From Aurifilum marmelostoma (lineage: Eukaryota > Ascomycota > Sordariomycetes > Diaporthales > Cryphonectriaceae): DNA of 64,000 bases. Made by a program: the position numbers and the translations under genes. The DNA lies in contig JAMXSV010000006.1 of assembly GCA_027559495.1 (NCBI GenBank), positions 1,922,001 through 1,986,000 of the forward strand, read 5' to 3'. The notes below the pieces were generated by a model. That model made no database searches. It saw only the letters and a program-made list of their open reading frames with translations, and was not told where the DNA came from. Shown here piece by piece: positions 24,907 to 36,391 of the stretch (its first letter is position 1; every line of letters starts with the position of its first letter).

Positions 24907-27900
24907 ATGGATTTAAGAATGATGCTGAACGAGGGCTCCGCCCCCAGGAAGGCCCAGCAGCAGCAGCCTCCTCCACCACCGCATCCGCAGCAACACCCGC
25001 CTCACATGTCACCAAGACCAGGCTCACAGCACCAGCATCCTCATGCGCAACCACAGCAGCAGCATTCTCTGCCGTCAACGCCCATCCAGACCGTTCCGCC
25101 TCGTCCCTTTCACGACCAGCCACAACCGACCCAGCCTGGCCCTCCTCCTCCACGGACCGCGTCGCGCGACTACCACGCCGGCCCCCATACTCCGTTTGCT
25201 TCTCCTCCGCCTCCTCCTCCGACGTACGGCAGCTCGACGCCTTTTGCAGCTCCTGCCCGCCCGCAACCGCCCCCTCTGCAACACCTGTCAGGCAGTGTAG
25301 ACATCCGTTCGCCCAGCGCTGCTCCAGGGTCCATACCGTCTCCTTACTCTGCCGCCTCCATGAGAGCAGACAGCGCCGGCTATCCCTTCCCCAGCCCAGG
25401 TCATCCGCATCCAGACTCGGCGAGTCCTGTCCAGCAGCATCGATACCCTCCTTCGGGCTCTCTTCCCCCAAGAGACAGCTTTTCTCAGCAGCAGCAGCAG
25501 CAGCAGCCTGGTCCCGGCGCCAGCCCGGGTCAGATGGCTCATGCTCCTCACCCAGGATACTTTGGGGCGCAGCAGCAGCAGCAGCAGCATATACCACAGA
25601 CACCTCCTGTTGGCACACCAGGCGGCGGGAATCACCCATATGCGGCCCAACAGCATTCACGGTCCGCCTCAGCACAAAGTCACGCTTCGTACCCTCCTCA
25701 TTCCTTTGTGAGTCCGATCAGTACGAATCATCCCCAGCCCCACTCCGACCATATGCGCCAGCCGTCACAGCCGCCGACGCCTCACGGCCCGCCTTTGTCG
25801 GCAGGTCCAAGACAATCTGTTCCCCCGGGGACCTTTGCGCAACCACCGAGTCCATATCAGCCGCGCATGTCTTCCTCCTCTTCTTCGGCAGGACAATGGG
25901 CACAGTATCCACAGCAGTCACCACAGCAGCATCAGCAGCAGCTACCGCCGCCACCACCACCGCCGCCGCCTCAGCAGCAACAGCAACAGCAACAGCTCTC
26001 GCCCCACGTGCCCTCTCGCCCGCAGCCTTCTCCCCACCCCGCGGCTCAGAGACCGCCCAGTGCATACGAGCAAGCTCCGGGTCAACGTCACTCTGTGGAC
26101 CCACAACGAAGCTCGTTGTCCCATAGCGACCGCGAGCGGAGCGTTAGTGTGAGCCCCAAGACTCGCGTTCCTAGTCTGCCCTCCAGCGCTGGACGCCACT
26201 CTCAGGCCTCTCTTTCCGGTCCCTCCTCTGGTCAAGCCGTGGAATTTGATCCTCGCGACCCCCGCCAATTCCCTCCTAATGCTGCTGCGCCGATGAGGGA
26301 CGCACCTCTGAAGCTTGAGCGCGAGGCCCCACCTCTGTCGTCCGCTATCAGACCCGAGCGCGCCACCACCCCTGCCAAGCGAAAGCTGGACGACAGGGGT
26401 CTGAGGCCAGAGGACTTTGACCGACAAGAGCCACGACCGCCGCCGTTCCAAGCCAACGGCGGGCATAGACCTAGCAGTTCGTCGCGTCCGGCCGCCGCTC
26501 CCCAGTCCGAATCTCCAATGCTGGCACGTCGCAGACCGAGACACGCTGCACCTCCTCTCTGGGCTGTGCCTCTCGAAAGACAGCAGCTCAAGCACCCCAA
26601 CTACCTCCTGCGGAAGCCAGCCGGCCACCACACCCATGTGAACGGCACAGCCGAGCCCTCGCATGGTGGTGGTGGTCCTCCTGCTGGTCCCGGCCGTCAT
26701 GATCGGCCCAGCAGCCGCCATGTTTCCCCAGAGACATCTCGCTCCAGCGCGACGGGTCCCCCGCCAAACAGGGCATCTCCGGCCCCGCCCGTGGCTGTGC
26801 AGCCTCTGAAGCCGAGGCTGCTGGGACCATGGGAGCCTACGCTGGCCAACCAGGAACCTTTTGACGAGTTGTGCAAGACTGTGGCCGACTTTCTGTTCCT
26901 CAATGTGGTCAACCCCGTAGAGCTGAGGGAGCTTCATGGCCGCAATGGCATCAACTTCGAGATCGAGGCCAAGTTGGGCACCCTGATCGATAGGGACACG
27001 GGCGAGAGGCTTCACCTGCCAGTTCAGTCTGAGGTAGCTTTGGTGGTCACGCCAAATCCACCTTACAGCTTCTCGAGCAGCATGACCGAGGTGAGTTTCG
27101 CCCTCAGCATTCCCCCAAGCTTGACATGACGGGATTGTAGCGAGCAGTCGGCTAACAGGATTCCTTCTTTCCGCCCAACACAGTTGCAACACATGAAGTA
27201 CAACGAATACCTCAACTTTTTGACGACCGAGACGAGCCTGCAAAATCCCAAGAACAAGAACTCACCCGACCCGCGCGTTCCAATCAACTATATCCATCTT
27301 CGGGAGATGGACAGACATTACACACCTAGGGACGCGAGACAGGCTCTGCACCCCGTACTCCAGAACCTGATCGACGCCCGAGGGGCTAGAGCACCGTCGG
27401 TGCGAGTGACAACGGATATGAAAGGCTCAGGAGCGGTGACCGCCAAAATCATCAAGGTCAAGGTCGCGGATCTGCACATCTACTTCCCACAGGTCGAGCT
27501 GGACTGCCGGATCAGCGTCAACGTCGAGGCAAACTACGATGGCTCTGTCGAGGCGTTGGAACAGGCCGCACAGGAGAGGCCAGGGTATCGTGCCAATGAC
27601 AGGGTAGACCGACACAAGGATCGGTTGAGCTACACTCATGGCCTGTACAAGGTTGATCTCACGCAGGTCACCCAGCCAGATGCAGGCGGTCAGGTATGTG
27701 AAGCCATCCCCTCTACACATGTAACATCTCCGCATTGCTTCCAGCTTGCTGACATGTCCTCTAGTCGGCCGCGAAGAAGGTTCATGAGCTCGAGATCGAA
27801 CTGAACGCCGATTCTGTGATTGACCAAGGGCGTCGGGCCATGCAATCGCAGCCACACAACTACGACTTCCTTGTCGAAGGCTTCGTCAACAACATACGAC

Positions 27901-27941
27901 TGCTGGCAAGGAAATCTCGAGACTTCCAACCTGCGCAGTAA
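24907..27941 (+). CDS. cet1: mRNA capping enzyme beta subunit, RNA 5'-triphosphatase
   Basis: It removes the gamma phosphate from nascent pre-mRNA, the first capping step, as a metal-dependent tunnel-fold triphosphatase (Cet1/Pct1 family). Three exons, 24907-27090, 27184-27693 and 27765-27941, give 956 residues. The catalytic domain occupies about residues 650-956: FEIEAKLG near residue 683 and HELEIEL near residue 905 supply the paired metal-binding glutamates of the family, with VELDCRISVNVE on an intervening strand and basic residues in KDRLSYTHGLYKVDL. The first ~600 residues are disordered Gln/Pro/Ser/His-rich sequence with poly-Q and poly-P tracts, much longer than the yeast arm. KRKLDDR and RRRPRH patches could aid nuclear import. 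It starts at the first ATG after the pyrimidine-rich leader. Confidence 0.92.
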
Positions 27942-28456
27942 AGAAGCAGCTGCGCTCCCGAGACGCTGTGTCTGGCCTGGAATATACCATTACAAAAAAC
28001 AGCACTTTATTCTTACAGGGTATTTCTTGAGCACGACTAATGCTATTCTTTTTATCATTCTAAATGCTGCTGAATCTCTTCTTTTGCACCTCTGTCGGGA
28101 TCGGGTCGATACCAGGAGTCTTTGAAACTTGAATTTCTTTTGGGTTGTTTCGGCATGTAGAAGACGGCGCAGGGAACGGAGGCTCGCGCTCCAAGAGATG
28201 AAGCGGAATTTGAAGGGGGAAAAAAGGGCCCGCCGCAAGGCTGGTGGCCCGCATAGCGTGAGCCTCATCATGGTGCGTTCAGGACATCCCGCACGACAGG
28301 GTAGGATACATGGGACCCTCAAAATATGCAAATATCCTTAAATGAATTCAATAACGTTATTTCGCAAGCCACGCACCGACTGCATCGGAGAGAAGGGGCC
28401 CACTACCCGATGGATCCTGGCGTCGACCTTGTTTCCTACTTCTTTCAGCTTCGCAC
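27942..28456. other. Convergent 3' region
   Basis: The capping gene and the esterase gene end toward each other here. The sequence is presumably shared 3' UTR and termination DNA. An open minus-strand frame (28338-28568) overlaps it but is explained as a shadow once the esterase's last intron is placed. Confidence 0.6.
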
Positions 28457-29765
28457 CTAGGTCAAAGCGTCCAGAATCTCTTTTGCGATCCAGGAATGGG
28501 TATGCGTCGTCGGGCTTGAGGGTGTGCTCCAGGTCAGCCCCAATATCATTCACGAAAACATCATGCACACACTCTCTGCCCTGACATATCTGGAGACAAC
28601 TTACTGATACTCATCCCAGTACACCCTATCCTGCACATCATCGCACTGCGTGTACGTGCCGTTGGCTCCAGGAGCTCCCTCTCCATAGATGCCCACCAGA
28701 CAACTTCCATACTTACCCAGGGGGCCAAACCCATAGGACTGCGGCTGGCCATAATACTCCAACGAGTCGAATAGCGGGCCGAGGTCGACATGATCCACGC
28801 TGCTGCTCAGCCGCGCTCCGTCGGCTAGCAGGGCCGCCAGGAGGTTTGTGAAGGACACCAGCTGCGACTTGGTCAGCTCGTCGGCGTAGAAGCCGTACGG
28901 CAGGCGGGACAGGTCGGGCGAGGCGATGGTGAGGACGTGGCCGGCCGGGTAGGCCGCGAGCAGGCTTGTGGTGACGGCGGCGATCTCGAGGTAGGACTGA
29001 GCGGCGCTGATGTTTGGGTTGAAGAAGATGTCGTTGGCGCCGGCCCATAATATAAATAAGGGGTTGGTGAGGTCGCCAGCCGATGAGGAGGAGGTGTTGT
29101 TGAGGGAGGTGCCCTGTGGTGACACATCGGACAAGAACGAGGAGAGCTGGTCCGTCACGGCGGGCACGGGAATCGTGGACTCGGGACCTGTGTAGCCCTG
29201 AATGAGGCTGTTGGTTGTCGTGGCGCCGCCGGTAGCATAGTCGTAGAGGGGGATGGAGAGGTTGGAAGCGAGGTATTGCGCCCAGACTGGACCGTTGGAG
29301 AAGTGTCCTTGGTAGCTTGGGAATGGGTGCGATGATCAATAAGTATGTATCCAACGAGACGTCATTGTTTCCCTCTTGTTCGGGCTCAGATGCTTATGTG
29401 AGGGATCACAGCTGGGGATCTCACCCGGGACAGCCGGCATGACTAGTACTTACTATGGAGGCACGAGCGGCCATGTGCCGTTGGAAATTCGATATGAGCC
29501 GTTGCCTATGATTCGTGGTCAGTCATGTCTCAATTCTCTCATGATGGAAAGCCTTCCGTCATTGATTCCTCGCGAGTATTGATTGGACATCAATATCCCA
29601 TAACAACAGCTTACCGTTGTCACTGAACGAATCCCCAAAGACAACAACCGAGGAGAAGGTGGTCCTGCTGCCCGCCGACCTTGGAGTATTATAAAATGGC
29701 TTCGCGACAGTGCCTGTCGCCGATAAGGCTGCAGCAGAAAACAGTATATGGTGTGGAGCAAGCAT
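28457..29765 (-). CDS. Secreted SGNH/GDSL esterase, CE16-like
   Basis: A secreted carbohydrate-acetyl esterase or lipase-like hydrolase of about 323 residues. Four exons: 29615-29765, 29454-29505, 28605-29315 and 28457-28514. A signal peptide (MLAPHHILFSAAALSATG) precedes the catalytic block VVFGDSFSDNG (Ser about residue 46). GHFSNGPVWAQYLA and the WAGANDIFFN block follow, giving the Gly and Asn of the oxyanion hole. The Asp-His pair lies in WDEYHPTT; the His codon is split by the last intron (CA from exon 3, C from exon 4), and the protein ends THTHSWIAKEILDALT. Without that intron the frame stops at 28601 and loses the catalytic His, so the four-exon model is preferred. An N-glycosylation sequon NGT precedes the last block. 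The natural substrate is unknown. Confidence 0.88.
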
Positions 29766-30632
29766 TGTGGGTAAATGTTGTTGGAGTAAGAGAGCATGCA
29801 AGATATTCCTACTCGTGCCAGAGGGGAGAGTGTTCAAATACTTTGAAAAAGAATGTAAATGGTGTTGTCAAAACAAACGACAGCGCTTCCCCGTGTGCCT
29901 ATCCGGACCGCGGCGGCGGCGGCGGTCAGGGACGCAAGCTAGTAATGCCAACGATCTATAGCACAGCTGCACCTTGGGCAATCAACGAGACAAGGGCGGG
30001 GCTTCACATGAGGCGAGTGGCTAAGTGACCCATTCGAGAGGTAGTCTTGAGCCCAAAAGCGTTCATCATGCGAGATTTTTATCCCAGGAGAAGAAAAAAA
30101 GACTGGATATTGTTTTGGGGTGACATGAGGAATGCTGCGCAACGGGGGTCGGGAATTGACTAAATAGGGTATTTATTCAGCTGCCCCCGCCCTCTCCAGC
30201 CACTACAGCATGGGTTAAGATAAGCTATTAATGCTATATAGGCTTCCCACTGGGTAGAAATGGTCCACGGAAGCCCCGGGCATCTTGGTAGTATCGCCTG
30301 CTGACCTTACGATCATTATATACAGGGTCCAAAATTGTCAAGAGCGATGGCACCGGTCCCCAGAGTGGTTGTGACCAATATGTCTTGCTGCTATGAATAA
30401 TGCTGTCCATTCGGGTGATAATATCGAACGTGCATGCATATTTCGAACCAATCAAAAATATGATTAAAGGGCCATTAACAACACAAGGTCAAGAAGAAAA
30501 GTGAGTAAGGGGATTCAAGTAAAACATTGAGGGATTATGAATATATAAATAACGTAAAATAAATGGTGATATCTTGGAGACATGCCGATAATATCCAGAC
30601 TCTACCAGCAGCCCTCACAAACCGATCAAGGC

Positions 30633-30868
30633 TCAGATCATGCCGTGTTCATCAAAATCCTCCCATGCTCCTTGCGGCAGAACCATCCTGACAGGCTGTG
30701 TCATGTAAACCTCTCTTGCTCGTGGCGGCCTCGGTGGCGGAACAACAAGTCTCCCTCTCCTTCCTGTTGCCTTCTCCCATGTGTAGGAGGAGTCTGACGA
30801 TGGGCTCCACGATGGGCTCGCCACCTTGGAGGACAGCAGTTGGCTTGCGCAATAGCCATCACCACCAG
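30633..30868 (-). pseudogene. Possible terminal-exon fragment, unknown
   Basis: After a possible TAG acceptor at 30869-30871 the frame runs 78 codons to a TGA. It includes RRGRLVVPPPRPPRAREVY and ends MTQPVRMVLPQGAWEDFDEH plus three residues. The last part uses G/C-ending codons. I recognise no family and cannot find the upstream exon, so it may be a gene remnant or chance. Confidence 0.2.
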
Positions 30869-31165
30869 CTACTTGACATCAGGTTGACAAGTCAGCAGAC
30901 GCTCGCAGAATTCTGGAAACCCCACTCGACAATTGTTGTTGCAAGACCAGGGAGCAGGCCTCGACGGAGAAATAAAGGTTAAGGCTCACTTTCTCCTCTG
31001 GGGCTCTCCTGAGTATGTATGCCATATAGGCACATGTCACAGACCCCATGTCTCGTCTGCGTGAGCTCTCTGCAGCGACACGAGTGTATTATGTCGCTAC
31101 ATACGCACTCCTGAAGCTGTAGTGAAGCGTCGGGTGTGGACAAGGTGCCGAGGTCACAGGACCTG

Positions 31166-31274
31166 TCAGAGGAAGGACTTGAGACTGCGCTTGATCGCCG
31201 ACGCCGCCTCCAGCCAGCCATTGAGGCCCGTGGCGACGACCCTGATTCGCGCCTGTGCGAGGAGATTGGGATTA
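31166..31274 (-). pseudogene. Possible terminal-exon fragment, unknown
   Basis: Following a CAG acceptor at 31275-31277, 35 codons with strong G/C third-position bias read NPNLLAQARIRVVATGLNG then WLEAASAIKRSLKSFL and stop. Bias and helix-like composition suggest genuine former coding sequence. The DNA upstream on the same strand is AT-rich without matching exons, as expected for a truncated gene. Confidence 0.25.
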
Positions 31275-33074
31275 CTGATAGAAGAGGTAGCTTCATGATG
31301 TTCAAATTTCTGACGATGTTATCATCTCAGCGAGGCCAGACGGTGTGCGCCATCATTCGACACGCAGCTGACGGAGAAGGCTGCGATATAAGTGTTACCG
31401 ACGATGTACGTATCTTTCTTTGTTCCTCGAGGTATTTGGCGTGATTTGCATAACCGAACACGTGGGAGTGGGAATTCTCTTTCAGTAATAAGAACTTTGT
31501 TATGCTACTAGCTCGGAATTTGTCAAACTGGGAATAAATTTGTCAAGCCGGTCACCCAAGATGCTGACAGTTAACATAGTTTAAGTAACCCCATAGGTAA
31601 ACGACTTTGAAATCTGGGGATATCGGAACCAATACGATCTAGCTAAACTCACAAAAGGATCGGAGATCCTCCTATACCGACATCCCAGAAGATACGCAAT
31701 AGCTCTCTGATAGGTCAAACCACCTATCCAGTGCCTAGTCGAGTTCCAAATACTCTGACAATTTGCAGACCCTTTGTCCACAATTCGTCTACGCCATGCC
31801 TAAGTAATACTGAACCTGGTCCGCTGAGCTGCTGGGACTCAGATCCAATACTTTGCAGACATTCTCGAAACTCACTGTGTTGTTGGCCATGCTATATATT
31901 AGAGATTTTTGCTGCAGAATGCACACATAATTAATACATGATTAATCATATTACTGTCACAATCCTCACTGTTTCTTGAACATGCTGCAAGTGTAACACT
32001 CTCAGTTTACGACGCAGTTAAAGATACGGTAACTTACGTCTACTTGCTCATGTAGTAAAACCTGCTCCAACACCATTTGCCTAGCGAGATGAGAGGTCTC
32101 GATGAGAGGAATGGTAGGGGGTAAGAGCAGATACTTTTGAGAGAGAAAAAGGGAGGCGAGAAACCAAATTTTACCCGGCAGGCGGGAGGGAGGGGATGCG
32201 ATGAGCGGGAAAAGAACAGTAGCAGAGAATGAAGAGAGTTAGAGAATGATGCCGTGGCAAAGTACATGGAGGTCGTGAACATATGATGCTGGACATAGTA
32301 ATAATCAAACCTCTGGACCCAGGTGGCCTTACTTTCGATGTCCTTCTGACAAGGGAGCCTGTGGCGAAAATTGAAGCATCGACATGGCAAGAATATGCGA
32401 CTTCACGTTGGTGCCGATTCTCATATGACCTGATGTGCCCTTTCTTCACGCATTCCTTCCTTGAAGTAAGTCGAGGCGGCCGGCTACCTTCACGAGGCCG
32501 ATCGCAAGGTAGAAATAGATCGCTATAGGGCACGTGATTGGGACACTGCGCCCTTTGGACATCTCCTGTGGTGAAGGGAGTATGGAATTTGTGTGTCTCC
32601 GGCGCTTTTCCGGTGAGACAATTGGTCGTTGAGGGAGGGATGAAGAGTTGACGACCCCCTCGTTTGGAGGCTCTCAGTATTTGGCAAGTTGCGGCACATG
32701 AACCGAAACCCAGACGAGTCAGTAAAAAGAGATTCATCACAATTGCCTTCACTCTGGAATTTTTTACTGTCTCCGATTGAGACTTTTGTGGCCAGCTCGA
32801 GGAAATTGTTCTCGTGCAGTCGGCGACCCCTTGGAAAGGTCATCCAGCCGGTGAGAAAGCCGCCTTGTTTCCCTCCCTTCGCATGTAGATGATCCTCCAT
32901 ATAAGAATGCATCTTTTCCTTTAATTAGATGGTTGGAAGCTATGTTCTTCAAGCCTCCAAGTTGCTCCAAGCATCTCACGCTCCTTTTGCTCTTGCTTAC
33001 GCTTTCGAGCGCATTCCGATCTTTCAAGATATCTGATCCTTTTTGTTCTTTGTTATCTAACTTAAACTGCCAAA

Positions 33075-34336
33075 ATGATGAAGATTCAGCTCGTGCTGGC
33101 CTTGCTGGGCGCAGTGGCAACAGGCAAACCTCTCCCACAGGATGAAAGTGAGTTTAGACGGGATACCGAGATCAAGACAGCGGAAATCATTTTAAATCTT
33201 TTACTTACTGAACCGCCTGCTTCCTTCAGATGCTCCAGCTCCAGACATCCCCATTCCTGTCGATACCACCATCGTGAGTCCTACCACAACATGAACTTCC
33301 TACATCACCTCAAACATGTGACGAGAAGGAAGGGAAAAAAAAGAGAGAAAAAAAAGGCGAAACAGCAAACAGCTCCTCGCTATCGTCAAAAGACTACTTC
33401 TAACACCGCTTCATCCCTCTTCTTAAGGTCACTCCTCCACCCACAGCCCCTACGGACATTGATGATGCCCCAGTGCATGCTGAGGAGCTGTTTGGCCTGC
33501 CCGGCCTGCCCATCCCGATCCCGTTGCCTCTGCCCCCTGTCTCCATCCCACTGCCGGCTGTCAGCATTTCCCTCCCGGTGTCCCTCCCGGTCGCCTCGAT
33601 TTTGACGGCGTTGCCTCTACCCAACTCTGTTTCGCTCAATCTCCCCGTGAGCCTGACTGTCCCGGGTGTTCCAGGCCTGTCCGGTCTGCCTCTGTCGCTG
33701 CCAACGCTTCCAACGATCCCCGTCGGGCTCCCGACCGTCACCGTTCCACAGGTCCCAGGCCTGTCCGGCCTGCCCCTCTCGCTGCCAACGCTTCCAACAA
33801 TCCCTGTCGGGCTCCCAACCGTCACTATCCCACAGGTCCCAGGCCTGTCCGGCCTGCCTCTCTCGCTTCCTACCCTAGGCCCAGTTTCCGTTGGGCTCCC
33901 AACCGTCAGCATCCCACAAGTCCCAGGCTTGACGGGTCTGCCCCTCTCGCTGCCTACTCTTCCCACAATCCCTGTCGGCATCCCGGGGACCATCAGCGTC
34001 GGCGTGCCGAGCCTTCCGAGCCTGCCTCCCGTCTCCGTCGGACTACCCGGGCCCGTCACCATTGGGGTTCCGGGAGTTCCTGTTCCTACCGTTGGAGTTC
34101 CGGGACTGACTGGCCTACCGGTCCCTGTTCCTACCATTGGGGTCCCCCCGCTGTCGGTCTCTCTCCCACCAATCCTGACGTTCACGACACTCCCCATCCC
34201 TACGGTTCCACTCCCGACCATCCTTCCGCCCGCTTCAACGAGCCAGCCTGCCCCGAGCAATCCTGCAACGACTGCCGAAGGTGTCCTCGCCGGACTCTTC
34301 AGGGAGATTCTGTCCATCTTGGGAATCAACATCTGA
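33075..34336 (+). CDS. Secreted hydrophobic repeat protein (Pro/Leu/Val-rich), unknown
   Basis: 341 residues from three exons: 33075-33147, 33230-33273 and 33428-34336. A clear signal peptide (MMKIQLVLALLGAVATG) is followed by KPLPQDE, a short acidic stretch, then about 250 residues made almost only of Pro, Leu, Val, Ser, Gly, Thr and Ile with no Cys or aromatic residues in the repeats. Four 28-residue repeats start at 33668, each beginning VPGLSG or VPGLTG and running through LPLSLPTL and PVGLPTV or its variants. Degenerate half-repeats follow (VGLPGPVTIGVPGVPVPTVG). The C-terminal helix AEGVLAGLFREILSILGINI is distinct. Composition recalls elastin-like or extensible fibrous proteins and suggests an extracellular or wall-associated role, but I know no named family for it. 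Confidence 0.85.
33668..34003 (+). repeat. Four in-frame 84-nt tandem repeats
   Basis: Units start at 33668, 33752, 33836 and 33920. Units 1 and 2 are nearly identical in protein and differ at a few silent sites; units 3 and 4 diverge in the second half. All are in frame within the secreted repeat protein, so unit gain or loss would preserve the frame. Confidence 0.9.
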
Positions 34337-35354
34337 TAGGTATAGTCTACCAAGCCGACTTTTGTTTGGGGAGAGTAGAGCCAAAGAAGGGGGGGGGACA
34401 CCAAGAAGGATGCGCTCAGCTGACATTGTCTTCTCCCAGATGTGTCGTCTGTGGGAAACCGGCCAATGGAATGGGAAACACTTTTCTGCTGATGCTTGCG
34501 GCCTTGCAATGATGCATTTTTGAGATTTGTGTTGCGGCTGAAGGTCGGTCTGGGGAGACTTGGGCTACCTGTCTGCTGGCTTGTTTATTTGCAATTAGTT
34601 CTAAGTCTAGAGTACTTCGACATTATTGAATGAATTTTGCATTTGTTCGTATTCTTGATAATTACCGGGAGAGGAAGGCAAAAAAAAGGAGGCCTATCAG
34701 CCAAGGGCGAAGACTGCATTCCACCATGCCTATCCCTCCCTTTAGGGGTACAAACACAGGGATTAAAAGAGTCAAGAACTTGTATCAACCGTTCAAGACA
34801 AGCCTAGATTGAGGCATGGTGGAGTCTGTGTTGGGCAGGCAATAGCCAGTTTCTTGACCACTAGAGCATCCTCTGTTCTCCGGATTTCCGCTTGGCAGAG
34901 GGAACAGCATTCTCGGTCTGTGATCAGTCAGATGATGTTTGAGTCTTCCTCAGTCTTATCATTTCCTCAAACGAAAAGACGAAGGAGGGAAGCAGAACCG
35001 GAAGGAAGGTAGAAGGAGAAGGAAACGGACTGGGTAGGTGGGGGGGGAGGTGCGGCTCTTTTTCATTCAGCAAGGAGGCTTAAGTGAATAGAAAGAGTAT
35101 GTTCAAAAAAAAAATTAGTATTATTCTTGTATTCAAAGGCCTTTTCCTCATCGAGAAGCAAAACTTTCATGCCATTGCTGAGATCGCTAAAAGTTTAGAG
35201 GGGCTCCCGTTATTTGTAGAGACCTGATCAGAGAGCCGAGGCCCTCAGCACCCTGTTTCAGGGGGTCGGAACACACTAGCTGATCATTACAGAGCATGAA
35301 TGTGAAATATGGCGAAAACCCATAAACACGAATAATTCTCTTCAGCTGTGGGGG
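34337..35354. other. Convergent intergenic region, no gene seen
   Basis: 3' flanks of the repeat protein and the NNCQNF-motif protein. A short open frame on the plus strand has no support. Several purine runs and short A tracts occur near 34980-35115. Confidence 0.6.
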
Positions 35355-36391
35355 TCATTGGAAGAACGAATGGTGGTTGTCAAGTTTGGTAGTATTCTCG
35401 TCCATGACCTGGTGAGCCACCTGGAGGGTATCGTGGTGCTGGAGCTCGGGTTTTGTCTCATCCTGTTGCTCGTCGGGATGCTGTTCAATGAACAGGTCCT
35501 TGATGGTACCTGCGCCGATAGCTCGCTGGTACACGGCGAAGCTCGTGGCAAACTCCCGGTGCTGCCCGATACGAATCTTGTCGAGGAGGTTGAGGGCGAA
35601 ATTCTGACAATTGTTGTTGATAAGGTTATAGGCGGCTCGCTTCTCCCTCATATTGAAGATGACCATCTCGCCTTGGAACCTGTCAGTAAGCGCATGGGAA
35701 TTTGCCCGCGCCAAGAGCTGATAACCCGGGCATCGCGTAGAACGGAAACTTCTTACCAGCCTGCCGGAGAGCCTCGTCATTAAACCTCGTCTTACCCACT
35801 TCGTATGTATGCCACTCGTCCCGCTTGAGTTTCTCGTTGATATACACCACATCAAGATGCTCGTCCTATTCTCGTTCACGTCAGCCAGCCATATCTTCAC
35901 CACGCTGGTCTGTTTAATCTGTCCATTTAGACCCCGCGCGGGTTCATCAATGATTGGACTCAAAGTTCCCTGTTTACGAACCATCCATAGCTGGTGTACG
36001 TAACCCCCAACGAGTACGGCCCAGTGCTGAGTCGGGTCCGGACACTTGTGAATCTCCTCGGTGATCATCTTGCCCAGCCTGGTCTGCTCGGCGAACCACT
36101 TCCCGGCGGGGCCGGCGACGGGGTGCCAGCCAATTTCGACGGTGCGGGGCTCGCCGTCGATTTTGACCTCGCCTGGGGGAATTACGTTGGGCGTCTTGCC
36201 CAGGCCCAGCTCATGTTGGACCATGAGTTTGCCCTTGAGGAGGTTGTCCTTTCTATATGCATCTGTAAGTCAGCCTTTCCAGGTTGATCATGATTAGATA
36301 TAAATGAGGATTCCAAGGTAGCTTACAGGAACGAGCCCAGCTTGCTGCCAGGCGATGTCCGGCCGGAATCCTCCTCCTCGTGATGGCCCAT
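35355..36391 (-). CDS. Small NNCQNF-motif protein, PPPDE/papain-fold-like
   Basis: 253 residues from four exons: 36327-36391, 35982-36252, 35757-35865 and 35355-35671. The segment THWAVLVGGYVHQL supplies a buried His after the first strand, and AAYNLINNNCQNFALNLLD supplies a Cys in an Asn-Cys-Gln-Asn setting at the start of a helix. A His strand followed by a Cys helix is the circularly permuted papain-fold layout of PPPDE and related thiol hydrolases. The fungal-typical end FATSFAVYQRAIGAGTIKDL precedes a Gln/Asp/His-rich tail. Exon 1 encodes MGHHEEEDSGRTSPGSKLG; its junction uses a TATAG acceptor and a competing AAG acceptor cannot be excluded. Intron 2 has an unusual GTTCGT donor. Enzyme activity (deSUMOylase or deubiquitinase) is only an inference. 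Confidence 0.7.

Larger units (their letters stand above)
29766..33074. other. Long gene-poor stretch with coding-like fragments
   Basis: Except for two short minus-strand fragments listed separately, I find no supportable gene in 3.3 kb. The part 31440-32040 is AT-rich with no open frame of note, suggesting decayed sequence. The last ~150 bases should be the promoter and leader of the repeat protein. Confidence 0.5.

Noticed and set aside
25942..27243. 433-codon minus-strand ORF
   Set aside because: Antisense shadow of the capping triphosphatase gene, rich in Arg/Gly/Leu from the complement of CAG and CCG codons.
28576..28604. A 29-nt intron leading to a long C-terminal exon (to 28338) in the esterase gene
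   Set aside because: Far below fungal intron size and it gives no HPT motif. The 90-nt intron 28515-28604 creates WDEYHPTT and a normal family end.
33400..34509. 369-codon minus-strand ORF with Gly/Thr/Pro repeats
   Set aside because: It is the complement of the secreted repeat protein, so its repeats are inherited. It has no signal peptide and no intron logic.
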